A stretch of 64,000 bases of DNA from Paracoccaceae bacterium (GTDB lineage Bacteria; Pseudomonadota; Alphaproteobacteria; Rhodobacterales; Rhodobacteraceae): NCBI GenBank assembly GCA_020425085.1, contig JAGQRW010000018.1:183797-247796 (forward strand), read 5' to 3'. Within the stretch, counting starts at the first letter, position 1, and each line of letters begins with the position of its first letter. The translations under genes and the position numbers were made by a program. Below are positions 45,109 through 54,300 of the stretch, piece by piece. The notes beneath the pieces are model-generated. The model did no database searches. It had not been told where the DNA came from and saw only the letters and a program-made list of their open reading frames with translations.

Positions 45109-46299
45109 TCAGGCGGCAAAATCGGCCAGCCGGCGAAACAGTTCGCCAATGGCGTTTTGATCGACATTGGCAAAGGCAATGCGCATCTGGCGTTCGGCCC
45201 GACCATCGCCGCCCTGATCCCGGGCGGGTGCGAACATGGTGCCGGGCAGCATCAGCACCGATGCCTGTCGAACCAGTTGCTGCGCCAGTTGATCTGCATC
45301 GGCATCATGGGGGTGTTCGGCATAGGCGAAATAGGCCCCGGCCCCAAGCAGATGCCAGCCGGAAAGGGTGTTGAACCCCTGAGTGATGGCGGCGCGGCGG
45401 GCCAGGATCTCGTCGCGTTCACCGGCCAGCCACTGTTTCAGGTTCTGCATCCCCCAAAGGGCGGCGCGCTGGCCCAACTGGTTCGGGCAGATGGTGACGG
45501 TATCGAGGAATTTTTCGACCTCGGCCAGTCGTGTCTTGCTGGTCATCAGCGCCCCGACCCGGTGGCCGGTCAGCCGGTAGGCCTTGGAAAAGGAATAGAG
45601 GTGGATCAGTGTATCGGCCCAGTCTGGATCGTGAAACAAGTGGTGCGGCGCGCCGGTTCTGGCGTCGAAATCGCGGTAGGTTTCGTCGATGATCAGGGCA
45701 ATACCTCGGGATTTCGCCAGTTGGTAAAAGGCATTGACCAGTTCGGCGGGGTATTCGGCCCCACTGGGGTTGTTGGGGCTGACCAGCAGGATCGCCTTCA
45801 GGCGGTGGTCGATCAGGCTGGCGGCCTCGTCCGGGTCGGGCAGCATGCCTTCGCGGCAGTTGAGCAGGCGGGTTTCGACTCCCGACATGTCGGCCCACAT
45901 CTTGTGATTGAAATACCACGGTGTCGGGATCATCACCGCGTCACCCGGCCCACAGAGGCTGGCCAGTGCTGCGGCAAATGCCTGGTTGCAGCCCGAGGTG
46001 ATGGCGATCTGATCGGCGCATATGGTACCGCCATAGGCGACCGACCACTGGGCTGCGAGTTCGGCGCGGAGTTCCGGTAATCCCAGCACCGGGCCATAGA
46101 CATGCGCCAGCGGCTGATCAATCGCTGCCTCGGCGATCGCCTGTCTCAGCGGCAGCGGCGGCGGTTCAACCGGTGCGGCCTGGCTGACATTGATCAGCGG
46201 GCGATCGACCGGAAAGCTGAGCCCGTCAAGCCAGCGGCGGCTTTGCATCACCGGCGGAAGGAAGGTTCGGGCGATGTTGGGATTGATCGCGCCCGTCAT
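45109..46299 (-). CDS. Pyridoxal phosphate-dependent aminotransferase, class I/II
   Basis: Transfers amino groups between amino and keto acids. The 396-residue protein has NVSQAAPVEPPPLPLRQAIAE, YGPVLGLPELRAELA, ITSGCNQAFAAALASLCGPGD, VSPNNPSGAEYP (the cofactor-binding Asn-Pro motif), IIDETYRDF, and the Schiff-base Lys in YSFSKAYRLTGHRVGAL near residue 240. The C-terminal Arg is in ERQMRIAFAN. Substrate cannot be told from sequence; it is not one of the standard HisC or AspC types by the motifs I can read. It is divergent from the FAD oxidoreductase gene, with repeats in the 261-base gap; a joint role in amine or amino acid breakdown is possible. Confidence 0.9.
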   Translation of the reverse strand: MTGAINPNIARTFLPPVMQSRRWLDGLSFPVDRPLINVSQAAPVEPPPLPLRQAIAEAAIDQPLAHVYGPVLGLPELRAELAAQWSVAYGGTICADQIAITSGCNQAFAAALASLCGPGDAVMIPTPWYFNHKMWADMSGVETRLLNCREGMLPDPDEAASLIDHRLKAILLVSPNNPSGAEYPAELVNAFYQLAKSRGIALIIDETYRDFDARTGAPHHLFHDPDWADTLIHLYSFSKAYRLTGHRVGALMTSKTRLAEVEKFLDTVTICPNQLGQRAALWGMQNLKQWLAGERDEILARRAAITQGFNTLSGWHLLGAGAYFAYAEHPHDADADQLAQQLVRQASVLMLPGTMFAPARDQGGDGRAERQMRIAFANVDQNAIGELFRRLADFAA

Positions 46300-46334
46300 C
46301 GGGTTCGCCGCCGGTTTTCAGCGTGACCAAATTG

Positions 46335-46370
46335 AGGCCCTGCGGGCCACATGATCAGGCCCTGCGGGCC
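46335..46370. repeat. Two tandem copies of the palindrome GGCCCTGCGGGCC
   Basis: Perfect 13-base copies at 46336-46348 and 46358-46370, period 22, each an inverted repeat GGCCC-TGC-GGGCC. They directly precede an inverted copy of the dispersed repeat at 46374, forming a REP-like cluster between divergent genes. Confidence 0.7.
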
Positions 46371-46373
46371 GGT

Positions 46374-46404
46374 GCCTCCGGCGGGAGTGTATCTGGAACA
46401 ATGA
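46374..46404 (-). repeat. Dispersed intergenic repeat, inverted copy
   Basis: On the minus strand it reads TCATTGTTCCAG, ATACACTCCC, GCCGGAGGC, matching the copies at 21829 and 41575. It sits between the divergent aminotransferase and FAD oxidoreductase genes, so unlike the other copies it does not follow a stop codon. Confidence 0.65.
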
Positions 46405-46560
46405 TGCATTGGAAACTGGCCGATCCGGGTTGCTGGCCGCAGGATAGCAATGAAAGCTGTCAGCACAAGCGCGCTGATGGTTTTGTTGGCGGACCCTTGC
46501 GAAGTGGCGGTATTTTGTCGAGATTGCTGCGGCAGTCATCGGGGCAGGAGGAATCAGGTT

Positions 46561-47772
46561 ATGTCGAATGGTCGCTCAACCCGTCATTCGAGCTATGATG
46601 TGGTGATCGTCGGCGGCGCCATGCTGGGTTCATCAGTGGCGTGGTTTCTGGCCGATAACCCGGATTTCGATGGCCGGATTCTGGTGGTGGAGCGCGATCC
46701 CACCTATGCCCTTTGTTCCACCGCCCACACCAATTCCTGCATGCGTCAGCAGTTCAGCAATGAGATCAACATCCGCATCTCGCAGTTTGCTGCGGAATAT
46801 GTGAAGAACTTTCGCGACCATATGGGCGGCGATATGCGCATTCCCAGGGTGGTGATGCAGAATTTCGGATACATGTATCTGGCTGGCAGCGTCGAGGCGG
46901 CAGAAAATTTGCGCGCCAGTCAGCGGTTGCAGGCATCGCTTGGGGCCGGGACGCGGTTCATGTCGCCGGGCGAGATCGCCGCTGCATATCCGTTCTACCG
47001 GCTGGATGACATCATCGGCGGCAATCACAACCTTGTCGATGAGGGGTATTTCGACGGCAACACCCTGTTTGACTGGTGGCGGCGGCGGGCGCGTGAGGCG
47101 GGGGTCGAGTTTCTGAAGGGGGAAGTCGTGGCCATGACGCTGGTACCGGGGGGCAGTCGGGTTGCCAGTTTGCGGCTGGCGAGTGGTGAGGAGGTTCAGT
47201 GCGGCTGGCTGGTCAACGCATCCGGTCCGCGGGCGGCGCGGGTGGCGCGGATGGCGGGGATCGAACTGCCGGTCGAGCCGCGCAAGCGCTATACCTTTGT
47301 CTTTGCTGCGGAAAAGCCGCTGGCAGGTGAATTGCCACTGACGGTTGACCCTTCGGGTGTGCATGTCCGAAGCGATGGTGCCTGTTACATGGCAGGCTGT
47401 CCGCCCGTGGATGACCGGGCGGTGGATTATGATGATTTCGTCGAGGATCACACGCTTTGGCAGGAAAAGGCCTGGCCGGCGATTGCCTGGCGCATCCCGG
47501 CCTTTGAGGCGGTGAAGCTGGTCAATTCCTGGGTCGGGCATTATGCCTATAACGTGCTGGATCAGAATGCCATTGTCGGCCCGCATGACGAGGTCGAGAA
47601 TTTCTTGTTCGTCAACGGTTTTTCCGGCCATGGTTTGCAGCAGTCACCGGCGATGGGGCGGGGGATTGCCGAATGGATCAGTTATGGCGGCTATCGCTCG
47701 CTTGACCTTGCGCCACTGGGTTTCGGGCGGGTCAGGGCAGGACGGCCATTGCCGGAGCAGGCGGTGATCTGA
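46561..47772 (+). CDS. FAD-dependent oxidoreductase, DAO (D-amino acid oxidase/sarcosine dehydrogenase-like) family
   Basis: Flavoprotein that oxidises an amine or amino acid. From the ATG at 46561, set by a strong ribosome-binding site (AGGAGGAATC), it has 403 residues. The dinucleotide-binding start is YDVVIVGGAMLGSSVAWFLA (about 12-31), with the acidic end of the second strand in RILVVERD; the C-terminal FAD motif is FLFVNGFSGHGLQQSPAMGR near residue 365. The substrate domain has NLVDEGYFDGNTLFDWWRRRA. It resembles FOXRED1/sarcosine-oxidase-like members, but substrate cannot be named. An upstream ATG at 46450 is in frame but lacks a site. Divergent from the aminotransferase gene. Confidence 0.9.
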   Translation: MSNGRSTRHSSYDVVIVGGAMLGSSVAWFLADNPDFDGRILVVERDPTYALCSTAHTNSCMRQQFSNEINIRISQFAAEYVKNFRDHMGGDMRIPRVVMQNFGYMYLAGSVEAAENLRASQRLQASLGAGTRFMSPGEIAAAYPFYRLDDIIGGNHNLVDEGYFDGNTLFDWWRRRAREAGVEFLKGEVVAMTLVPGGSRVASLRLASGEEVQCGWLVNASGPRAARVARMAGIELPVEPRKRYTFVFAAEKPLAGELPLTVDPSGVHVRSDGACYMAGCPPVDDRAVDYDDFVEDHTLWQEKAWPAIAWRIPAFEAVKLVNSWVGHYAYNVLDQNAIVGPHDEVENFLFVNGFSGHGLQQSPAMGRGIAEWISYGGYRSLDLAPLGFGRVRAGRPLPEQAVI

Positions 47773-47815
47773 GCAAGCCAGAATCGCGGTTCAAGTCACC
47801 GCCGTCAGCGAGTTT

Positions 47816-47850
47816 GGGCGCAGCGTGTACGGCGCGCGATGTTTGCGCCC
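47816..47850. terminator. Possible hairpin between convergent FAD oxidoreductase and ettA genes
   Basis: Inverted repeat GGGCGCA (47816-47822) and TGCGCCC (47844-47850), seven perfect pairs with a 21-base loop, in the 124-base gap between two convergent genes. There is no T-run, so intrinsic termination is doubtful. Confidence 0.3.
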
Positions 47851-47896
47851 GGGTCTGGTCGCTGTCGTTCGGTCATATCGGCGATTTGCCCTGCGG

Positions 47897-49552
47897 TTAT
47901 CGGGTGAATTTCTTGTATTTCACCCGTTTTGGTTCCAGTGCATCGGCCCCAAGGCGGCGAAGTTTGTCGGCCTCGTAATCCTCAAAGTTGCCCTCGAACC
48001 ATTCGACATGGCTGTCGCCTTCGAACGCCAGCATATGGGTACAAATCCGGTCAAGGAAAAACCGGTCGTGCGAGATTACCACGGCGCAACCGGCGAAACT
48101 TACCAGCGCATCTTCGAGTGCGCGCAGGGTTTCCACGTCAAGGTCGTTGGTGGGTTCGTCCAGCAACAGCACGTTGCCGCCATCCTTCAACAGCTTGGCA
48201 AGGTGGACGCGGTTGCGTTCGCCACCTGACAGCAGTGATACCTTTTTCTGCTGACCGCCACCCTTGAAGTTGAAGGCGGAACAATAGGCGCGGGAGTTCA
48301 TTTCGGCGTCACCGATCTTGACGATGTCAAGGCCGTCGCTGATTTCCTCCCATACCGTTTTATTGCCGTCCAGCGCATCGCGGGACTGGTCGACATAGCT
48401 TAATTTGACGGTATCGCCATATTCTATGGTTCCCTCGTCAGGTGATTCCTGACCGGTCAGCATCCGGAAAAAGGTGGATTTGCCGGCGCCGTTCGGGCCG
48501 ATTACGCCGACAATGCCGCCGGGTGGCAGGCTGAAGGTCAGGCCGTCGATCAGCAGGTTGTCGCCATATGCCTTTTTCAGGCCGGTGATTTCAATCACCT
48601 TGCCGCCAAGACGCGGGCCGTTCGGGATGATGATCTGGGCGCGGCCGAGTTTTTCGCGCTCGGACTGTTCGGCCAGATCGTTATAGGCGTTGATCCTGGC
48701 CTTTTGCTTGGCCTGACGTGCCTTTTGGCCCTGACGCATCCATTCCAGTTCGCGTTCCAGGGTTTTCTGTTTCGACTTGTCTTCACGCGCTTCTTGCGCC
48801 ATGCGTTTGGCCTTTTGTTCGAGCCACGCGGAATAGTTGCCCTCATAGGGAATGCCGCGACCGCGGTCGAGTTCCAGAATCCAACTGGTGATGTCATCCA
48901 GAAAATAGCGGTCATGAGTGACAATCAGGATGGTGCCCTTGTAATCCATCAGGTGTTTTTGCAGCCAGGCGATGGTTTCCGCGTCGAGGTGGTTGGTCGG
49001 TTCGTCCAGCAGCAGCATGTCCGGCGCTTCGAGCAGCAGTTTGCAGAGCGCCACCCGACGTGCCTCGCCGCCCGAAAGCGAGGAGATGGCGGCATCGTCG
49101 GGCGGGCAGCGCAGCGCTTCCATGGCGATGTCGATGCTGGCGTCGAGGTTCCAGAGGTCTTCGGCGTCGATCCGGTCCTGCAACTGGGCCATCTCGTCGG
49201 CGGTTTCGTCGGAATAGTTCATCGCGAGGTCGTTATAGCGGTCCAGCACCGCCTTTTTGTCGGCGACGCCAAGCATGACGTTTTCGCGAACGTTCAGGGC
49301 CTCGTCCAGTTTTGGTTCCTGCGGCAGATAGCCAACGCGGGCTCCTTCGGCGGCCCAGGCTTCGCCGGTGAAATCCTTGTCCAGCCCGGCCATGATCCTC
49401 ATCAACGTGGATTTACCCGAACCGTTGACGCCAACCACCCCGATCTTGACGCCGGGAAGAAAGCTTAGCCTGATGTTTTCAAAGCACTTCTTGCCACCTG
49501 GATAGGTCTTGGAAACGCCGTCCATATGATAGACATACTGATAGGAAGCCAT
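47897..49552 (-). CDS. ettA: Energy-dependent translational throttle protein EttA (ABC-F)
   Basis: ABC-F protein that binds the ribosomal E site and gates the first elongation step according to energy charge. The 551 residues have two ABC cassettes without membrane segments: Walker A GVNGSGKSTL (about 40) and GPNGAGKSTFF (about 345), signature motifs SSLSGGEARRVAL and SLLSGGERNRVHLAK, Walker B LLLDEPTNHLD and LLLDEPTNDLD, and the charged linker (EQKAKRMAQEAREDKSKQKT) plus the short arm seen in EttA. The N-terminus ASYQYVYHMDGVSKTYPGGK is diagnostic for this subfamily. Not an antibiotic-resistance type. Convergent with the FAD oxidoreductase gene and divergent from nadD. Confidence 0.95.
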   Translation of the reverse strand: MASYQYVYHMDGVSKTYPGGKKCFENIRLSFLPGVKIGVVGVNGSGKSTLMRIMAGLDKDFTGEAWAAEGARVGYLPQEPKLDEALNVRENVMLGVADKKAVLDRYNDLAMNYSDETADEMAQLQDRIDAEDLWNLDASIDIAMEALRCPPDDAAISSLSGGEARRVALCKLLLEAPDMLLLDEPTNHLDAETIAWLQKHLMDYKGTILIVTHDRYFLDDITSWILELDRGRGIPYEGNYSAWLEQKAKRMAQEAREDKSKQKTLERELEWMRQGQKARQAKQKARINAYNDLAEQSEREKLGRAQIIIPNGPRLGGKVIEITGLKKAYGDNLLIDGLTFSLPPGGIVGVIGPNGAGKSTFFRMLTGQESPDEGTIEYGDTVKLSYVDQSRDALDGNKTVWEEISDGLDIVKIGDAEMNSRAYCSAFNFKGGGQQKKVSLLSGGERNRVHLAKLLKDGGNVLLLDEPTNDLDVETLRALEDALVSFAGCAVVISHDRFFLDRICTHMLAFEGDSHVEWFEGNFEDYEADKLRRLGADALEPKRVKYKKFTR

Positions 49553-49703
49553 GGGAACCTCAATTTGATACCGGTTTGGGCGGTCATAGCCGAGTGCTGG
49601 GGGCGGTGCAATCGGCCATCGCGGGCAGCGATTTGCCGGTGGGTCGGGTTGACAAGGGGGGTGGCCTATTCATTGTGCCTGTGTCTTCCTGTTGGAATCG
49701 TTG

Positions 49704-50306
49704 ATGCAAAAGAATTTTCCCTTTGCCCGGCCGGGCCAGACCATCGGATTGCTGGGCGGATCGTTTGATCCACCGCATTCGGGGCATGTACATATAACGC
49801 GTCAGGCGATCCGGCGGTTCGAGCTTGATCGGGTCTGGTGGCTTGTCAGTCCAGGCAATCCGCTAAAGCCTGAAGGACCGGCACCGATGGCGCGGCGGAT
49901 AGGTGCATGTCAGGCGCTGGCGCAGCATCCGAAAGTGCTGGTAACCGGGTTGGAGGCCGATCTTGGCACGCGCTATACCTCGGAAACTCTGGCGCGATTG
50001 CTGCCGCTATATCCGGGCGTAAAATTTGTCTGGTTGATGGGGGCTGACAATCTGGTGCAACTGCATCGCTGGGAAAACTGGACGAGCATCATGGACAATA
50101 TTCCGGTTGGCGTGCTGGCGCGGCCCGGACAGGTGGTCAAGGCCGGGCTTTCAAGGGCGGCGCGTTCCTATGCGCGACACCGGTTGCCAATGGGGATGGC
50201 ACCGTCGCTGGCGCATCGCCCGGCGCCCTGTTGGTGTCTTGTGACCGGACCGATGGTTGATATATCCTCGACCAGCATCAGGAACAGCGGTGCCTGGATC
50301 CGCTGA
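49704..50306 (+). CDS. nadD: Nicotinate-nucleotide adenylyltransferase
   Basis: Adenylates nicotinate mononucleotide in NAD synthesis. From the ATG at 49704 it has 200 residues with the nucleotidyltransferase motif [17 protein letters not shown] (about 15-31) and the C-terminal [10 protein letters not shown] that contacts [15 protein letters not shown] and [16 protein letters not shown] are typical for NadD. A TTG at 49692 would add four residues. The dacB-like gene begins 43 bases later; proximity of nadD and an S13 peptidase is common in Rhodobacterales. Note that rsfS/obgE, often nearby in other bacteria, are not here. Confidence 0.94.
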   Translation: MQKNFPFARPGQTIGLLGGSFDPPHSGHVHITRQAIRRFELDRVWWLVSPGNPLKPEGPAPMARRIGACQALAQHPKVLVTGLEADLGTRYTSETLARLLPLYPGVKFVWLMGADNLVQLHRWENWTSIMDNIPVGVLARPGQVVKAGLSRAARSYARHRLPMGMAPSLAHRPAPCWCLVTGPMVDISSTSIRNSGAWIR

Positions 50307-50349
50307 TCGTGGCAAGAATCCGGGACCGGAACAACGGGGCAATGAGGTA

Positions 50350-51855
50350 ATGACGACAGGCAAGGATTTTGGGGGTTGGACGCGGCGGCAGATTCTGGCC
50401 GCACTGTTGTCCACCGCAGCCAGCGGCGCGCTGGCGAATGCGCCCGTCAGTTCACCAAGACCCCAGGCACGCCGTCAGGCCGGGAACGGCGATCATGCTG
50501 CGGGCAATGTCGATCTGCACGCCCTGTCTGGCCTCAGCGGCAAATGCGGCTATGTGGTGGCGGATGCGGATACCGGTGAAGTGCTGGAAAGCCTGAACCC
50601 GCTGCTGGGGTTGCCCCCCGCCAGCACCGCCAAGGCGCTGACCACGATTTACGGCCTTACCATGCTTGGCAGCGAGTATCGCTTTGTTACCAGGGTTCTG
50701 GCGACCGGTCCGGTTGAAAACGGCGAACTGAAGGGCGATCTCGTGCTGGCGGGCGGCGGCGATCCGACGCTGGATACCGATGCGCTGGCGTCGCTGGCAA
50801 AACAATTGAAGGACAAGGGGGTCAGGCGGATATCGGGCGGCGCCCTGGTCTGGAGTGGTGCCTTGCCCTATCAACGCCAGATCGACGCGGACCAGCCGGA
50901 TCATCTGGGTTACAACCCTTCGCTGTCGGGCCTTAATCTGAATTACAACCGCATCTATTTCGAATGGAAACGCGGCACCGGCGGATTTGAGGTCACAATG
51001 GATGCCCGCACCCGCAAATACCGCCCCATGGTGGCGATGACCACCATCAAGGTGGTCGAACGCGACAGCCCGATCTACACGCAGGTATCCACCAAGGACA
51101 TGGATCAATGGACGGTGGCGCGTCGTGCCCTTGGCAAGAAGGGCGGACGCTGGTTGCCGGTCAGGCGGCCCGAGTATTATGCCGCTGAGGTGTTTCACAC
51201 CATCGCCCGCAGTTACGGGATCGAATTGCCCCGGTTTCGCAAAACCGACCAGCCGCCAAACGGCCCGATCATGGCCGAATGGTGCAGCGAGCCGCTGCCG
51301 GGCCTGTTGCGCGATATGCTGATGTATTCAACCAATCTGGTGGCCGAGGCGGTGGGAATGTCCGCCAGTCAGGCCAGCGGCAAATCACCCGAGAATCTTG
51401 CCGCGTCCGGGCGAATGATGTCGGATTGGCTGAAGGCGACGGGAAATGCCAATCATGCCAAATTCGTGGATCATTCCGGGCTGGGTGAAGACAGCCGCAT
51501 TTCCGCGCGCGATATGGTGCGTGTTCTGAATGCCCAGGGTTGGAATGGTGCATTGCACGGGTTGATGAAGGAAATCTGGTTGCGCGATGACAAGGGCAGG
51601 CCGATCAAGGCGCATCCGGTAAAGGTACAAGCCAAGACCGGCACACTGAATTTCGTTTCAGCACTGGCTGGTTACGCAACCGGCCCGAATGGTCGCCATC
51701 TGGCATTCGCCATTTTCACCGCCGACCTGGATAAGCGCAAGAAGATCGGCAAGTCCCAGCGTGAACGCCCGGTCGGGGCGCGCGGCTGGAACCGGCAGTC
51801 AAAAATCCTGCAACAAAAACTGATTGAACGCTGGTCCGATATCTATCGCGCCTGA
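50350..51855 (+). CDS. dacB: D-alanyl-D-alanine carboxypeptidase/endopeptidase, peptidase S13 (PBP4 type), Tat-exported
   Basis: Periplasmic low-molecular-weight penicillin-binding protein that trims or cleaves peptidoglycan peptides. The 501 residues carry all three active-site motifs: STAK (in LPPASTAKALT), STN (MYSTNLVAEAVG) and KTG (VQAKTGTLNF). The N-terminus GGWTRRQILAALLSTAASGALANA has a twin arginine before the hydrophobic run and a signal peptidase site, so Tat export is likely. The ATG at 50350 has GAGG close upstream; the frame is open to a TTG at 50257 but that would put 31 residues before the Tat signal. It follows nadD. C-terminus intact. Confidence 0.93.
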   Translation: MTTGKDFGGWTRRQILAALLSTAASGALANAPVSSPRPQARRQAGNGDHAAGNVDLHALSGLSGKCGYVVADADTGEVLESLNPLLGLPPASTAKALTTIYGLTMLGSEYRFVTRVLATGPVENGELKGDLVLAGGGDPTLDTDALASLAKQLKDKGVRRISGGALVWSGALPYQRQIDADQPDHLGYNPSLSGLNLNYNRIYFEWKRGTGGFEVTMDARTRKYRPMVAMTTIKVVERDSPIYTQVSTKDMDQWTVARRALGKKGGRWLPVRRPEYYAAEVFHTIARSYGIELPRFRKTDQPPNGPIMAEWCSEPLPGLLRDMLMYSTNLVAEAVGMSASQASGKSPENLAASGRMMSDWLKATGNANHAKFVDHSGLGEDSRISARDMVRVLNAQGWNGALHGLMKEIWLRDDKGRPIKAHPVKVQAKTGTLNFVSALAGYATGPNGRHLAFAIFTADLDKRKKIGKSQRERPVGARGWNRQSKILQQKLIERWSDIYRA

Positions 51856-51874
51856 GGGGCGAACTTGCCGCTGT

Positions 51875-52306
51875 TCAGATGGTCATATGCCGCGCCCTGG
51901 CGCCTCGTTCGATCGCGGCACCATGCAGGCGGTCGATGTTCAGTTCATAGCGGATCTCTTCCAGAAACCTCAATTCGGTCTCCTGAAGGCGGCCATCGGC
52001 TGCCGCCACATCACAGGCCAGCGCATAGGCGGTTTCAAACAGCCGTTCAGGCAGGGCATCGCGCACCAGGCCGAACAGGGCGTCAAGGCCGTCTTCTTCC
52101 TCGAACAGATCGAACACGACTTGCGACGTGGTCTTGATGCGGTCGGCGTCATAGTCGCCAAACACCGGCAGGTGGTTGACGATGCGTTCAATGGTCACCA
52201 GTTCGCTGGTCTTGATCGCCTCATCCGAGATGGAAACCGCGACCATGACGGCCACCAGCGCATCCTGAGCTGTGATTGACGGGGTGTCTGTGTCTGAACT
52301 GCCCAA
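51875..52306 (-). CDS. TerB-family (tellurite resistance-like) protein
   Basis: Small all-helical cytoplasmic protein of the TerB/DjlA N-terminal fold, 143 residues. The signature acidic repeats are visible: [20 protein letters not shown] (about 16-35) and [24 protein letters not shown] (about 94-117), paired helices with metal-binding acidic residues. Such stand-alone proteins are widespread in Rhodobacterales and their role is unknown; tellurite resistance should not be assumed, since no terA, terC or terD gene adjoins. It is convergent with the dacB-like gene (19 bases) and divergent from lysK. Confidence 0.85.
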   Translation of the reverse strand: MGSSDTDTPSITAQDALVAVMVAVSISDEAIKTSELVTIERIVNHLPVFGDYDADRIKTTSQVVFDLFEEEDGLDALFGLVRDALPERLFETAYALACDVAAADGRLQETELRFLEEIRYELNIDRLHGAAIERGARARHMTI

Positions 52307-52423
52307 CTGAAAACCCTCTGTTTGTCATTTGGCGGCAGATTATTGACGCTGGGCGGTGGGGGCAATAGGAAGCTCACGCAATCGCCGGGTTTCGTGCGAT
52401 TAATCCGACCTAGACGGGAACAT

Positions 52424-54010
52424 ATGATGTCTGACCTGCATGACGCTGCGATGAAATCCAAGGCCTGGCCATTTGAAGAGGCCCGCAAGCTGGTCAAACG
52501 CTATCAAAAGGCACCGCCCGAAAAGGGTCATGTGCTGTTTGAAACCGGCTATGGCCCGTCGGGCCTGCCGCATATCGGCACCTTTGGCGAGGTGGCGCGA
52601 ACCAGCATGATCCGTCGCGCGTTTCAGGAAATCTCGGATATTCCGACACGGCTGATCTGTTTTTCCGACGATCTGGACGGTATGCGCAAGGTGCCGGGCA
52701 ATGTGCCGAACCCGGAAGGTTTGAAACCCTATCTGCAAATGCCGCTGACCAGCGTGCCGGATCCGTTTGGCAAGTATGAAAGTTTCGGCCATCACAACAA
52801 CGCCATGCTGCGCCGGTTTCTGGACACGTTCGGATTTCAGTACGAGTTCATCAGCGCCACCGATTTTTACCGCGATGGCCGGTTTGATGAGATACTGCTG
52901 CGGGCGGCAAAGCACTATGACGAGATCATGCAGGTGATGCTGAAATCGCTCAGAGATGAGCGCAAGCAGACCTATTCGATCTTTTTGCCGATCCATCCGG
53001 AAACTGGGCGGGTTCTCTATGTGCCGATGAAAGAGGTCAATGCCAAGGACGGCACCATCACCTTTAACACCGATGATGGCGAGGAAATGACCCTGCCGGT
53101 CACCGGCGGCAACGTGAAACTGCAATGGAAGCCTGACTTCGGTGCCAGATGGGCGGCGCTCGGCGTCGATTTCGAGATGTACGGCAAGGATCATTCGACC
53201 AACACGCCGATCTATGACCGAATCTGCGAGATCCTGGGCGGACGCAAGCCCGAGCATTTCACCTATGAGCTGTTCCTGGATGAAAACGGCCAGAAAATCT
53301 CGAAATCCTCGGGCAATGGCGTGTCGATTGACGAATGGTTGAAATATGCCTCGACCGAAAGCCTGTCCTATTTCATGTACCTGAAGCCCAGGACCGCCAA
53401 GCGGATGCATTTTGATGTGATTCCAAAAGCGGTGGACGAGTATCACCAGCATTTGCGCGCCTATCCCTGCCAGGACGCCGAGGCGCGGCTGAACAACCCG
53501 GTCTGGCATATTCATGGCGGCAATCCTCCGATCTCGAAAATGGTGGTGCCGTTTGCCATGCTGTTGAACCTTGCCGCCGTGTCAGCGGCCAAGGACAAAG
53601 AGGCGCTTTGGGGGTTCATCAAACGTTACGCGCCCGAAGCAAGCCCGGATACCCACCCCGATCTGGATGCAGCAGCGGGCCATGCGGTGGCATATTTTGA
53701 TGATTTCGTCGCACCGACAAGACAGTTCCGGCTGGCCGATCCGCGAGAGGCGGCAGCGCTGAGTGACCTCAAGGCCGAGCTTTTGGCCTGGCAGGGTAGC
53801 GTTGACCCCGAGGCGCTGCAAACCTTGGTATTTGCGGTTGGCAAGGCACATCAATTTGATCCGCTAAGGGATTGGTTCAAGGCAATTTATGAAATCCTGA
53901 TGGGGGCATCGCAAGGCCCGCGTTTTGGCGGCTTTATCGCACTTTACGGTGTTTCCGAGACGATAGCGTTGATTGAAAAGGGCCTGGCCGGAGAGCTTGC
54001 CTCGGGTTGA
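52424..54010 (+). CDS. lysK: Lysyl-tRNA synthetase, class I (LysK)
   Basis: Charges tRNA-Lys. It is the archaeal-type class I enzyme found in alphaproteobacteria and spirochaetes, not the class II LysS. The 528 residues have the HIGH equivalent in [15 protein letters not shown] (about 36-50), [28 protein letters not shown], and the KMSKS equivalent KISKSSGNG near residue 290. The ATG pair at 52424/52427 follows CGGGAA; the open frame extends 34 codons further without a better start. Its stop is followed by a 290-base gap to the beta-helix protein gene. Confidence 0.95.
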   Translation: MMSDLHDAAMKSKAWPFEEARKLVKRYQKAPPEKGHVLFETGYGPSGLPHIGTFGEVARTSMIRRAFQEISDIPTRLICFSDDLDGMRKVPGNVPNPEGLKPYLQMPLTSVPDPFGKYESFGHHNNAMLRRFLDTFGFQYEFISATDFYRDGRFDEILLRAAKHYDEIMQVMLKSLRDERKQTYSIFLPIHPETGRVLYVPMKEVNAKDGTITFNTDDGEEMTLPVTGGNVKLQWKPDFGARWAALGVDFEMYGKDHSTNTPIYDRICEILGGRKPEHFTYELFLDENGQKISKSSGNGVSIDEWLKYASTESLSYFMYLKPRTAKRMHFDVIPKAVDEYHQHLRAYPCQDAEARLNNPVWHIHGGNPPISKMVVPFAMLLNLAAVSAAKDKEALWGFIKRYAPEASPDTHPDLDAAAGHAVAYFDDFVAPTRQFRLADPREAAALSDLKAELLAWQGSVDPEALQTLVFAVGKAHQFDPLRDWFKAIYEILMGASQGPRFGGFIALYGVSETIALIEKGLAGELASG

Positions 54011-54059
54011 GGTTATCTGAACCTTTCACGCGTTTTCTGCCGGTGCCGGTGTCTGTTGT

Positions 54060-54079
54060 TTGACTGGCAACGCAGTCAA
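54060..54079. promoter_or_regulatory. 20-bp inverted repeat in the leader of the beta-helix protein gene
   Basis: TTGACTG-GCAACG-CAGTCAA: perfect 7-bp arms at 54060-54066 and 54073-54079, six-base spacer, 50 bases after lysK and 222 bases before the next gene. No T-run follows, so it may be an operator (a TTGACT box could also serve as a -35 element). The rest of this gap is unusually AT-rich around 54105-54160 (TTAAAATTAACG), which suggests a promoter region, but I cannot choose boxes with confidence. Confidence 0.45.
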
Positions 54080-54300
54080 TTCCGTCGTCCCATCCGAAGT
54101 TGTTCCAGTTTATTTCATTAAAATTAACGCGATTTTTACCCTCGCTCGCTAAACAAATTTCCAGCCGGTTTGGTGGATCGGTTTCATCATGAGAATTTTG
54201 CAGATTTGCGCGCGTCCGTTCGGTCGTGACGATCAATCCACCGGTCCGTTATCGGCCGTGGCATTTGACGGCGTCGAATTTTCAACAGAAGGGAATTTCA

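Noticed and set aside
44443..46080. 545-codon plus-strand open frame across the foldase and aminotransferase genes
   Set aside because: Spans two real minus-strand genes and their gap; glycine/alanine-rich antisense artefact.
47780..47810. GGTTCAAGTC resembling a tRNA T-loop
   Set aside because: No acceptor, D or anticodon stems can be formed around it; the upstream part is coding sequence.
51875..52306. TerB protein as evidence of a tellurite-resistance or phage-defence island
   Set aside because: No other ter genes or defence genes are adjacent, and neighbours are housekeeping genes.
54105..54135. TTAA-containing tract as a CtrA site
   Set aside because: The two TTAA words are not separated by seven bases, so the CtrA consensus is not met.
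53934..54236. 100-codon minus-strand frame between lysK and the fibre-like gene
   Set aside because: Largely antisense to lysK 3' end and leader; no ribosome-binding site or motif.
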